DNA of 64,000 nt. Source: Pseudomonas graminis. GTDB lineage: Bacteria > Pseudomonadota > Gammaproteobacteria > Pseudomonadales > Pseudomonadaceae. The number at the start of each line of letters is the position of its first letter. Within the stretch, counting starts at the first letter, position 1. The notes beneath the pieces were generated by a model, which ran no database searches, was not told the origin of the DNA, and saw nothing but the letters and a program-made list of their open reading frames with translations. The stretch covers positions 62,001 to 126,000 of the forward strand of contig NZ_MDEN01000060.1 of the NCBI RefSeq assembly GCF_001705435.1, read 5' to 3'. Made by a program: the position numbers and the translations under genes. Below, piece after piece: positions 56,312 through 64,000 of this stretch.

Positions 56312-58843
56312 TCACTTCCTCGGCTTCACCCGCGCGGTCGGTTCGGCGATCAACGGATCGTCCGGCCAATAGTGCTTCGGGTATCGCCCCTTCAAATCCT
56401 TCTTCACCTCGGCATAGGTACTGCGCCAGAAGTTGGCGAGGTCTTGGGTGACCTGCACCGGGCGGCGTGCGGGGGATAGCAGGTGCAGCTTGACGATCTG
56501 CCGGCCGTTGGCGATGCGCGGGGTGTCGGCCAGGCCGAAGAGTTCCTGCAGGCGCACTGCCAGAATGGGCGGGGACTCGCTGTAATCCAGGCGCACCGAT
56601 GAACCCGACGGCACGGTCAGGTGATGCGGCGCCAGTTCGTCGAGCCGCTGGGGCAAGGGCCATGGCAGCAGGTTGTGGAGGATCGATGACAGGTCCAGAT
56701 TGCCAAAGTGGCTCAGTCGCGTGACCTTGCCCAGGTACGGCAGCAACCAGTGCTCCAGCGTCGCCAGCAAGCCATCGTTGCTCACGTCCGGCCACTCGCT
56801 TTCGCTCAGCTTTTGGAGATCCATCTGACGCAACAGGCCGACTCGCGCCTGCCACTGGCGCAGCTCCGGTGTCCATGGCAGCAGCTCCAGCCCTTTGCGC
56901 CGCACCAGCGCGAGCAACGCCTGCCCCCGTGCTGAATCGTCCAGCCCGGTGAGCGGCTCCCGGCTGATGATCAGTTCACCGGCCTTGCGCTGACGTTCGG
57001 CGCGGAATACGCCCTCGCGCTCGTCCCAATCCAGTTGATCGAACTGCGTCACCTGTTCGGCGAGCACTGTGTTGAACAGGTCGGAATCGAACTCGGCGGC
57101 CAGATAGATGCGTTCTTCGCGCTGGCCCTGGCGGCTGCCCAGGTCGGCCACCACCAGCCACGGCTGTTTCATCAGTGCGTCTGGCTCGGCGAACAAGGCG
57201 GCACGGCCGTTGGCGAGTCGATACTCCGCGCCGCCAGCACGGCGTTGTTGCGCGACGCGATCGGGATAGGCCAGCGCCAGCAACGCGCCGAGCCAGCGCG
57301 GGTGATCAGGATCGACGACCGGTTTCCGGGCCGCGCCCCTCAGATAACCCCGATATTGGCGGGACAACTGCCGCGCTCGCTGCACGCCGCCCTGTGCGCC
57401 TTTCGCGGCGCGTTCTGCCCCCGCCAGCAACGTGAGCCGACTGTGCAGATCGGCACCGGCGCCGCGCAAAATGTCGCGCTCGCCCAGCAACGCTGCGACG
57501 TCGCACGCCAGTGGTCCCAGACCCAGTTCGTGACCGCGCAGCAGCAAATGGGCGATGCGTGGATGCGCGGGCACCTCCGCCATCGACTGGCCGTGAGGCG
57601 TGAGTTTCCAGTCTTCGCCCGGCTTGCGCGTCAGAGCGCCCAGCCGAGCCAGCAGGTCTTGCGCCTGGGCGTACGCGGCGGCAGGCGGCAGGTCCAGCCA
57701 CGTCAGCTGCGCCGGTTCGACGCCCCACCGCGCCAGTTGCAACGCCAGGCCAGCGAGGTCGGCCTGAAGGATTTCCGCCGCGCCGTAGGCCGCCAATTGA
57801 TCGTGCTGAGCCTCGGACCACAGCCGATAACAGACGCCCGGCTCAAGCCGCCCTGCCCGACCCGCCCGCTGAGTGGCGCTGGCCCGGGAAATCCGCTGGG
57901 TGTCGAGGCGCGTCATGCCGCTGCCGGGATCGAAACGCGGCACCCGCGCCAGCCCCGCGTCGATGACCACCCGCACGCCATCAATGGTCAGGCTGGTCTC
58001 GGCGATGTTGGTGGCCAGCACGACTTTGCGTTTGCCCTTGGGCGCGGGTTCGATTGCCGCGCGCTGAGCGCTCAGGTCGAGCTCGCCATGCAGCGGACAC
58101 AGCAGCACGTCGCTGCGATCGCCGACCGCTTCAATCAGTTGCTGATTGACCCGACGGATTTCGGCCTGCCCCGGCAGGAAAACCAGCACGCTGCCGGACT
58201 CGCTGCCCAGCGCATCGAGCACGGTCTGCACCACCCGCGGCTCGATGAACTCCCCCGGCTGAAACGGCCGCCCCCACTGCATCGACACCGGAAACATGCG
58301 CCCTTCGCTGCTGACCACCGGCGCATCGTTGAGCAAGCTCGACAGCCGCGCGCCTTCGAGCGTCGCCGACATCAGCAGAATCTTCAGCGGCTGCTCGTCA
58401 CGAAACAGCGAGCGACCGTTGAGGCTCAGGGCCAGCGCGAGATCAGCGTCGAGGCTTCTTTCATGAAATTCGTCGAAAATAAGGAGGCCGACACCTTCCA
58501 GCGAAGGGTCTTCCTGCAAGCGCCGGGTGAGGATGCCCTCGGTGACCACTTCGATGCGCGTGTTGGGGCCGACTTTGCTGTCCAGGCGAATCCGATAACC
58601 CACCGTCTCGCCGACGCCTTCTCCCAGCTCGCTCGCCAGTCTTTCAGCAGCAGCACGAGCAGCCAGACGCCGGGGCTCAAGCATCAGGATCGTCTGTCCA
58701 CCCAGCCACGACTCGTGCAAAAGCGCCAGCGGTACACGGGTGGTCTTGCCCGCGCCAGGCGGCGCTTCGAGCACGGCCTCATCCCGGTCGGCAAGGGCCT
58801 GGCGCAAGGCAGGGAGAACGGCATCGATGGGCAAAGAATTCAT
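56312..58843 (-). CDS. hrpB: ATP-dependent helicase HrpB
   Basis: DEAH-family RNA helicase of 843 residues. APPGAGKTT at about 27-35, MLEPRRLAARAAAE, FDEFHERSLDADL (DEFH box), SATLEG, ATNIAETSLTI and QRAGRAGR are all present, followed by the HA2 and HrpB C-terminal domains. The start at MNSLPIDAVLPAL matches the family; longer readings add a non-conserved extension. Family role is unclear in pseudomonads. Confidence 0.95.
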   Translation of the reverse strand: MNSLPIDAVLPALRQALADRDEAVLEAPPGAGKTTRVPLALLHESWLGGQTILMLEPRRLAARAAAERLASELGEGVGETVGYRIRLDSKVGPNTRIEVVTEGILTRRLQEDPSLEGVGLLIFDEFHERSLDADLALALSLNGRSLFRDEQPLKILLMSATLEGARLSSLLNDAPVVSSEGRMFPVSMQWGRPFQPGEFIEPRVVQTVLDALGSESGSVLVFLPGQAEIRRVNQQLIEAVGDRSDVLLCPLHGELDLSAQRAAIEPAPKGKRKVVLATNIAETSLTIDGVRVVIDAGLARVPRFDPGSGMTRLDTQRISRASATQRAGRAGRLEPGVCYRLWSEAQHDQLAAYGAAEILQADLAGLALQLARWGVEPAQLTWLDLPPAAAYAQAQDLLARLGALTRKPGEDWKLTPHGQSMAEVPAHPRIAHLLLRGHELGLGPLACDVAALLGERDILRGAGADLHSRLTLLAGAERAAKGAQGGVQRARQLSRQYRGYLRGAARKPVVDPDHPRWLGALLALAYPDRVAQQRRAGGAEYRLANGRAALFAEPDALMKQPWLVVADLGSRQGQREERIYLAAEFDSDLFNTVLAEQVTQFDQLDWDEREGVFRAERQRKAGELIISREPLTGLDDSARGQALLALVRRKGLELLPWTPELRQWQARVGLLRQMDLQKLSESEWPDVSNDGLLATLEHWLLPYLGKVTRLSHFGNLDLSSILHNLLPWPLPQRLDELAPHHLTVPSGSSVRLDYSESPPILAVRLQELFGLADTPRIANGRQIVKLHLLSPARRPVQVTQDLANFWRSTYAEVKKDLKGRYPKHYWPDDPLIAEPTARVKPRK

Positions 58844-58962
58844 GGTGGCTCCCAGATCAGCCGGGGAGTATACCCACGAGCATCGCAGGCCCCCAGCCTG
58901 TGTGGGGATGCGTTTGCGAAGGGCGCCAGAGAACAGCGTGCTGCCGATTCTCAAACGCCAGA

Positions 58963-59049
58963 AACAAGGAAGCCCCGCAAGCGGGGCCACAACTTAACCT
59001 AGTCTCATCACCGTTTCAAAAAGCCCGGGAGTGGAGGTGCTAGGGCAGC
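58963..59049 (-). ncRNA. Candidate small RNA
   Basis: On the minus strand a promoter-like pair, TTGACG (59078-59083) and TAAATT in the context TGTGATAAATT (59056-59061), with a 16-base spacer, is followed about 85 bases later by a GC-rich hairpin (GCCCCGC/GCGGGGC, 58972-58987) and TTCCTTGTTT. No reading frame in the interval is convincing. The unit ends about 120 bases upstream of hrpB and is therefore separate from it. Boundaries are estimates. Confidence 0.45.
58972..58987 (-). terminator. Rho-independent terminator on the minus strand upstream of hrpB
   Basis: Seven-base GC-only stem (GCCCCGC and complement) followed on the minus strand by TTCCTTGTTT. No annotated gene reads into it from the right, which is the main reason to suspect a small RNA. 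Confidence 0.65.
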
Positions 59050-59055
59050 GACGCA

Positions 59056-59083
59056 AATTTATCACAGAACAGAGCAACGTCAA
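59056..59083 (-). promoter_or_regulatory. Sigma70-like promoter of the candidate small RNA
   Basis: TTGACG, 16 bases, TAAATT, with a TGTG extension before the -10. Five and four of six consensus bases. Confidence 0.45.
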
Positions 59084-59169
59084 ATCCGAAGATGGGTTCT
59101 CAACGCAGTGGCTTTCCTGCCTTAGAATATTTCTCGCTATCAGCGGTGTCTTGATCTGGCAGCGGCATT

Positions 59170-59299
59170 GCCGTGTGAAGTGAACGAAACCCGCACGCAC
59201 TGCAGACCGCCTCAGCGGCGGCTTAGCTTCAATGGAGATCCCACGGCGTGTAAAATTTCGGCTTTTCGCCCAAGACAGTTCTTGGCGGCAGTTTGGTTT
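59170..59299 (+). ncRNA. Structured leader or RNA upstream of the Abi-like gene (possible abiF RNA)
   Basis: Nested pairings can be drawn: GCCGTG (59170-59175) with CACGGC (59242-59247), TGAAG (59176-59180) with CTTCA (59227-59231), and an internal CCGC-CTCA-GCGG hairpin (59207-59218). A terminator-like hairpin follows (59267-59275 with 59280-59287, one bulge, CAGT loop, then GTTTGGTTT). The abiF RNA class is known to lie upstream of Abi_2-type genes and to end in a terminator; the arrangement here fits, but I have not compared it with the published consensus. Confidence 0.5.
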
Positions 59300-59319
59300 C
59301 CAGGAAGGTTAATTTAGCT

Positions 59320-60079
59320 ATGGTTTGGAACACGCTGGAGGCAAAGCTCTCCACTCCCCGGATGTCCCGTTATCTTCAGAAGAATCAGAACAAGCACGAC
59401 CGGGCAGCGGAAGCGTATGTCCACAACATGAAAATTGCCGAATCTCTGGTATCGATTTTTCATGTGCTTGAGGTATCCCTGCGCAACGGCATACAGAAGG
59501 AGATGGCTATCGAATACAACCGGCTCGACTGGTATGAAGAGTGGAATGACCCTGCCGACGCAGACCTTCAAAAACTCTACAACAAGATCGCCGATGCGAA
59601 GAGAGCCCTCGGTGCGCGCAGGGTTAAGGCTAGCCCCGACAATATCGTGGCAGAACTCAGTTTTGGATTTTTGGACATCCTTGTTCAACCGCGCAACCAC
59701 CAACAAGCTGTCCAAACCTCTGATGAGAGTTTTCTATTCGTGCCCTAAAAGCATGCGTCAGCCTGACAAGATGCGTACACGACTGAATAAGGGGCGCGAC
59801 TTGCGAAACAGATGTTTCCATCATGAGCCTCTGCTTTGGCAGCCGCTTATGGATATACACCGAGATATTTTGGAGGTCGTGAAATGGATCGACCCGAGCC
59901 TGCATGCTTGGGTCCAGGGCCATGACCGGGTTGCGTCGACCGTACACGAATGGATGACATGGAGAGACGCGCCAGTACCCTCACCAACCCCGTGTCAACT
60001 CCAAAGCGCCCCAGCATCAACCTGTTTTGCTCATCCCCCCAACGAACTGTCTTCCCCCACGGATACTCTTATTGATTAG
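59320..60079 (+). pseudogene. Abi-like (Abi_2-related) protein gene interrupted by a frameshift
   Basis: The start is ATG with AGGAAGG upstream. The first frame runs through residues typical of the Abi_2/AbiF family (EAYVHNMKIAESLVSIFHVLEVSLRN) to the end of ELSFGF; the family continuation, FWTSLFNRATTNKLSKPL and RTRLNKGRDLRNRCFHHEP, is in the +1 frame from about 59672. One T fewer in the run of five Ts at 59668-59672 restores an uninterrupted protein of about 250 residues. It could be a real mutation, a sequencing error in a homopolymer, or programmed slippage. Abi proteins act in phage abortive infection or as toxins; an RNA partner lies upstream. Translation as given would stop at 59748. 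Confidence 0.8.
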
Positions 60080-60122
60080 GCATTTGCCTTGTATAGTTGC
60101 GCCTTCTTCTGAGGAGATCCCC

Positions 60123-60548
60123 ATGCGCATTCCTTCCCGTTTGATTGGCGGTGTTCTGGTCGCCACCCTGCTGACTCAACTGACTGCCTGCGGCAGTATT
60201 TTCTACCCGGATCGTCGCGGCCAGATTCAGGGCAGCGGGCGAATGGACCCGGCGATCGTGATACTCGACGCCATCGGCCTGTTGTTCTACATCATTCCCG
60301 GCGTGATCGCGTTCGGCGTGGACTTCGCCACTGGCGCTATCTATCTGCCAGGCGGCACTCACGCTCAGATCGATCCGCAAAAGCTTGAACCGGCGGTGCG
60401 CACTGACGGCACAGTCGACAACGCCAAGCTGCAAGCCATCATTCAAACAGAGCTCGGCCGTACCTTGCCGCTGGATGATCCTCGTCTGATCCAGCACAAA
60501 GGCAGCACCCAGCAGCTTGCCTCCCTGGGCCTTGTACCGTCCGCTTGA
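60123..60548 (+). CDS. Small lipoprotein of unknown function
   Basis: 141 residues with a lipoprotein signal: basic N-terminus, hydrophobic stretch and LTACGS lipobox (Cys about 23). A hydrophobic segment (IGLLFYIIPGVIAFGVDF, about 58-75) follows. Homologues are widespread in pseudomonads, some mislabelled as polyribonucleotide nucleotidyltransferase. GAGGAG precedes the ATG by about 10 bases. Function unknown. It is 23 bases ahead of fieF and may be co-transcribed. Confidence 0.85.
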   Translation: MRIPSRLIGGVLVATLLTQLTACGSIFYPDRRGQIQGSGRMDPAIVILDAIGLLFYIIPGVIAFGVDFATGAIYLPGGTHAQIDPQKLEPAVRTDGTVDNAKLQAIIQTELGRTLPLDDPRLIQHKGSTQQLASLGLVPSA

Positions 60549-60571
60549 GTCTGTGATTTAAAGGAAGCGCC

Positions 60572-61477
60572 ATGAGCACCAGTCCCGAACACGCCCGCTT
60601 ATTGCGTCTGGCAACCCGCGCCTCGCTTGCCGTGGCGAGCATTCTGATCGTTGCCAAAGCGGTTGCGTGGTGGCTCAGCGGCTCAGTGAGTCTGCTGGCC
60701 GGCCTTACGGACTCGATGCTCGACGGCGCGGCGTCTTTCCTCAATCTGCTGGCCGTGCATTACGCGCTGCGTCCCGCCGACGATGATCATCGCTATGGCC
60801 ACGGCAAGGCCGAGGCGTTGTCGGGCATGGCCCAGGCGCTGTTCATCGCAGTAAGTGCGTTTTTGATCGGCTTTCAGGCGGTCGACCGCATCCAGCACCC
60901 GCAGCCCCTCGGCGCTCCCGGGTTGGGTTTGCTGGTGATGGTGTTGTCGATTGGTCTGACGATTGCCTTGCTGATGTTGCAGCACCGCGTGGTAAAGGCA
61001 ACCGGTTCGGCGGCGATCCGCGCCGATTCCCTGCATTATCGCTCTGACCTGCTGCTCAACTTCAGCATCATGCTGGCGCTGGGCTTGGCCTATTTCGGTT
61101 ACTCCCAGCTGGACGCTTATTTCGGTCTGGCCATCGCGTTCTACATTTTGTGGAGCGCGATTTCCATTGCCCGGGAAACGGTGTCAGTGCTGATGGACGC
61201 TGAGCTGCCTGTCGATGTCAGCGCAAAAATGCTCGAGCTGGCCCAGGGCGTGCCGGGTGTGCTGGGTGCCCACGACCTGCGCACGCGGATTTCGGGCAAT
61301 CACTGGTTTGTGCAGCTGCACCTGGAGTTGCCGGGCACGCTGACGCTGTCGGTGGCGCACGATTTGTGCGAGCGGGTGGAAGCGGCAATTCAGCACGAAT
61401 TCCCCAAGGCCGAAGTGCTGGTGCACGCGGATCCGCAGGAAGTGGTGGGGCGTGAGGATGGACCGGTTTTGAATTGA
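60572..61477 (+). CDS. fieF: Cation diffusion facilitator, Fe/Zn efflux
   Basis: 301 residues with six membrane helices and a C-terminal cytoplasmic ferredoxin-like domain. Metal sites are visible: DSMLDGAASFLN in helix 2 and DSLHYRSDLLLN in helix 5, plus the HRYGHGKAEALSG stretch. Exports divalent cations (Fe, Zn) by proton antiport; family members are called FieF/YiiP. AAGGAA precedes the ATG. Confidence 0.94.
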   Translation: MSTSPEHARLLRLATRASLAVASILIVAKAVAWWLSGSVSLLAGLTDSMLDGAASFLNLLAVHYALRPADDDHRYGHGKAEALSGMAQALFIAVSAFLIGFQAVDRIQHPQPLGAPGLGLLVMVLSIGLTIALLMLQHRVVKATGSAAIRADSLHYRSDLLLNFSIMLALGLAYFGYSQLDAYFGLAIAFYILWSAISIARETVSVLMDAELPVDVSAKMLELAQGVPGVLGAHDLRTRISGNHWFVQLHLELPGTLTLSVAHDLCERVEAAIQHEFPKAEVLVHADPQEVVGREDGPVLN

Positions 61478-61484
61478 CACGGGC

Positions 61485-61577
61485 GTAGGACCGGCTTTAG
61501 CCGGGAACGCGTCTGGTGTCATACCGCAAATCTGATGGCGCGCGCACTGGCCTCTTCCCGGCTGAAGTCGGTCCTAC
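61485..61577. repeat. REPIN-type inverted repeat, first of a tandem pair
   Basis: GTAGGACCGGCTTTAGCCGG arm and its imperfect inverse ending GTCCTAC flank a central segment. Same family as the element at 44.4 kb. Confidence 0.88.
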
Positions 61578-61592
61578 TATCGGTGTGTACTT

Positions 61593-61686
61593 AGTGGGAC
61601 TGGCTTTAGCCGGGAAGGCGTCGGTTGTCACACTGCAAATCTGATGGTGTGCGCACCGCCCTCTTCCCGGCTGAAGCCGGTCCCAC
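61593..61686. repeat. REPIN-type inverted repeat, second of a tandem pair
   Basis: Same arms and a very similar centre (CACTGCAAATCTGATGG against CATACCGCAAATCTGATGG in the first copy) 15 bases further on; a local duplication of the element. Confidence 0.88.
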
Positions 61687-61732
61687 AAAAACAGTGCGCT
61701 GCGCATTTTGCATCCCAGGCTACATCCCGCAC

Positions 61733-62935
<1,203 letters not shown>

Positions 62936-63375
62936 GCTTTCCTCACTGCGGCGCGGATACCTGTTGATAGGACTGCTAGTCGGGTGCGCCGTTCGCCGCA
63001 CTCTATCAGCGTGGCGGATGAAACTGTAGAAGCACCACTGCGGCCTGAGCTGAAAGGCAGGCACAAAAAAAGAGGGCTCAATGGCCCTCTCTGGAATGCT
63101 TCGTCCTGGCTCGACGCTTTTGACGTCGGCTCACCTCGCATCGTCTTCTGGACAGTGCGTAGCCCGGTGGCCTGCTCAACCCTCTCGGGTTGGAGACCGC
63201 GGCTGGCCTGATTCGGCGGGCCGCGCTGGACGCTGTGTCCGGGCAGTGATTCTGGTTAAAAGAATAGGCTTTGGGAGACGACACAGGATTGCGAATATTG
63301 CTGATGAAAACACCACTTGCGCAATAATTCACTTCAGATTAATAATCCTGCGCAATCCATTCAATAAAGGCGCTT
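62936..63375. other. Intergenic region with orphan terminator between the Q-rich gene and the Lrp-type regulator
   Basis: 440 bases. A strong minus-strand terminator lies at 63064-63090 but no gene reading into it from the right was found. Near the regulator start there are two ATTGCGCA copies (63315-63365 region), one inside the palindrome TTGCGCAA, which may be operator sites for the regulator. Frames in the region have no recognisable product. Confidence 0.5.
63064..63090 (-). terminator. Rho-independent terminator, orphan on the minus strand
   Basis: Seven-base stem AGAGGGC/GCCCTCT with a six-base loop, followed on the minus strand by at least six Ts. On the plus strand it is not followed by Ts, so orientation is clear. 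Confidence 0.85.
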
Positions 63376-63858
63376 ATGGTGAGCAAGCTCGACAGATATG
63401 ACTTGAGTATTTTGGCCGAACTGCAAAAGGACGCGCGCATTTCCAATCAGGAGCTGGCCGAGCGCATTGGCCTGTCGCCTTCACCCTGCTCGCGTCGCGT
63501 CAAGCAGCTGGAAGACGATGGTTATATCGTGGGGCAGGTCGCGCTGCTGGACCGCAAGAAGCTGGGCCTTAGCCTGACGGCCTACGTGCTGATCGGCATG
63601 GACCGCCATACGCCCGACCGCTTCGAGAATTTCGAGCACCACATCCGCAACCTGCCGCAGGTGCTGGAATGCAGCCTGGTCACCGGTATCGACGCCGACT
63701 ACCAGTTGAAGGTGGTCGTCCCGGACATGGATCACTATCAGAAATTTCTGCTCGGCCACCTGACCCGCATCGACGGCGTGACCAGCGTGCGCTCCAGCTT
63801 CGTGCTCAATCAGGTCCTAGCAAGCACCGAATTGCCGCTGGTGCATTTGCGTGGGTGA
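63376..63858 (+). CDS. Lrp/AsnC-family transcriptional regulator
   Basis: 160 residues: winged helix-turn-helix in the first 60 (LDRYDLSILAELQKDARISNQ, GLSPSPCSRRVKQLE) and a C-terminal RAM effector-binding domain (ending LASTELPL). Lrp-type proteins usually bind an amino acid and often control a divergent gene; none is seen here on the left. Start at ATG; the GTG one codon later is an alternative. Target unknown. Confidence 0.93.
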   Translation: MVSKLDRYDLSILAELQKDARISNQELAERIGLSPSPCSRRVKQLEDDGYIVGQVALLDRKKLGLSLTAYVLIGMDRHTPDRFENFEHHIRNLPQVLECSLVTGIDADYQLKVVVPDMDHYQKFLLGHLTRIDGVTSVRSSFVLNQVLASTELPLVHLRG

Positions 63859-63885
63859 AGCGCGTCCGCGCAGGTACAGGGTTTT

Positions 63886-63998
63886 TGTGGGAGCGACCGG
63901 GGTGGCGATCCACCTTGCTCGCGAAGAGGCGGGTACAGCCGCTAAGTCTTCAGCGGCTGTAACGCAGTCTTCGCGAGCAAGCTCGACTCCCACAGGGG
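63886..63998. repeat. REPIN-type inverted repeat, second family
   Basis: TGTGGGAGCGACCGG opens and TCTTCGCGAGCAAGCTCGAC...TCCCACA closes the element, with an inner AGCCGCT/AGCGGCT inverted repeat. Related to the element at 51.1 kb. It continues to the window edge. Confidence 0.82.
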
Positions 63999-64000
63999 TT

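Noticed and set aside
57035..59002. 655-codon plus-strand frame
   Set aside because: Antisense to hrpB; composition dominated by Arg, Gln and His and no family.
61485..61686. Regularly spaced repeats considered as CRISPR
   Set aside because: Only two units, each an inverted pair with similar centres; these are REPINs and no cas genes are present.

Overview
The window looks like a chromosomal segment of a fluorescent or plant-associated Pseudomonas. This is inferred from recognisable Pseudomonas proteins (LapD and LapG at the left edge, RhlE, HrpB, a DUF2076 protein), from GC-rich third positions in most genes, and from REPIN-type inverted repeats in several gaps. No rRNA, tRNA, insertion sequence, phage gene or CRISPR array was seen.

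Layout. (1) About 1-2.1 kb, minus strand: truncated lapD and complete lapG, the c-di-GMP switch that controls the Lap biofilm adhesin. (2) 2.3-7.2 kb: dTDP-L-rhamnose genes rfbC (+) and rfbBDA (-), then a GT4 glycosyltransferase. (3) 7.3-11.8 kb, minus strand: a complete PrtD/RsaD-type type I secretion operon (ABC ATPase, HlyD-type adaptor, TolC-type outer membrane protein). (4) 12.7-15.0 kb, plus strand, divergent from that exporter: an unrecognised 294-residue protein and a cysteine-free RTX/DUF4214 protein with highly biased codons and a strong double terminator. (5) 15.1-20.0 kb: two large multidomain GT2 glycosyltransferases. (6) 20.1-28.9 kb: an AT-rich block of unusual glycosyltransferases plus a UDP-glucose dehydrogenase, probably acquired. 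(7) 29.2-44.4 kb: an ABC-transporter-dependent, D-rhamnan-like O-antigen locus (manC, wzm, wzt, coiled-coil methyltransferase, three-module GT4 enzyme, polytopic membrane protein, methyltransferase, gmd, rmd, GT4). (8) 44.6-64 kb: mostly housekeeping genes, plus an M10 metalloprotease carrying RTX and DUF4214 domains, a TonB receptor, a frameshifted Abi-like gene behind a structured leader RNA, a Q-rich exported protein and an Lrp-type regulator.

How the genes may work together. Regions 2 to 7 read as one cell-surface programme: nucleotide sugars (dTDP-L-rhamnose, GDP-D-rhamnose, UDP-glucuronate), polymerising and terminating enzymes, an O-antigen ABC exporter, and a dedicated type I exporter beside an apparently abundant RTX protein. 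Alphaproteobacterial S-layers such as Caulobacter RsaA have the same logic: a type I exporter and an RTX surface protein encoded among the O-antigen genes that anchor it. My main hypothesis is therefore an S-layer-like or LPS-anchored surface protein system. That is inference from domain content and layout, not shown by the sequence alone.

Secondary points of interest are a possible abiF-type RNA upstream of the Abi-like gene, a candidate small RNA transcribed the other way from the same gap, an orphan terminator near 63.1 kb, and a recurring GW-type beta-sandwich module shared by three of the glycosyltransferases.
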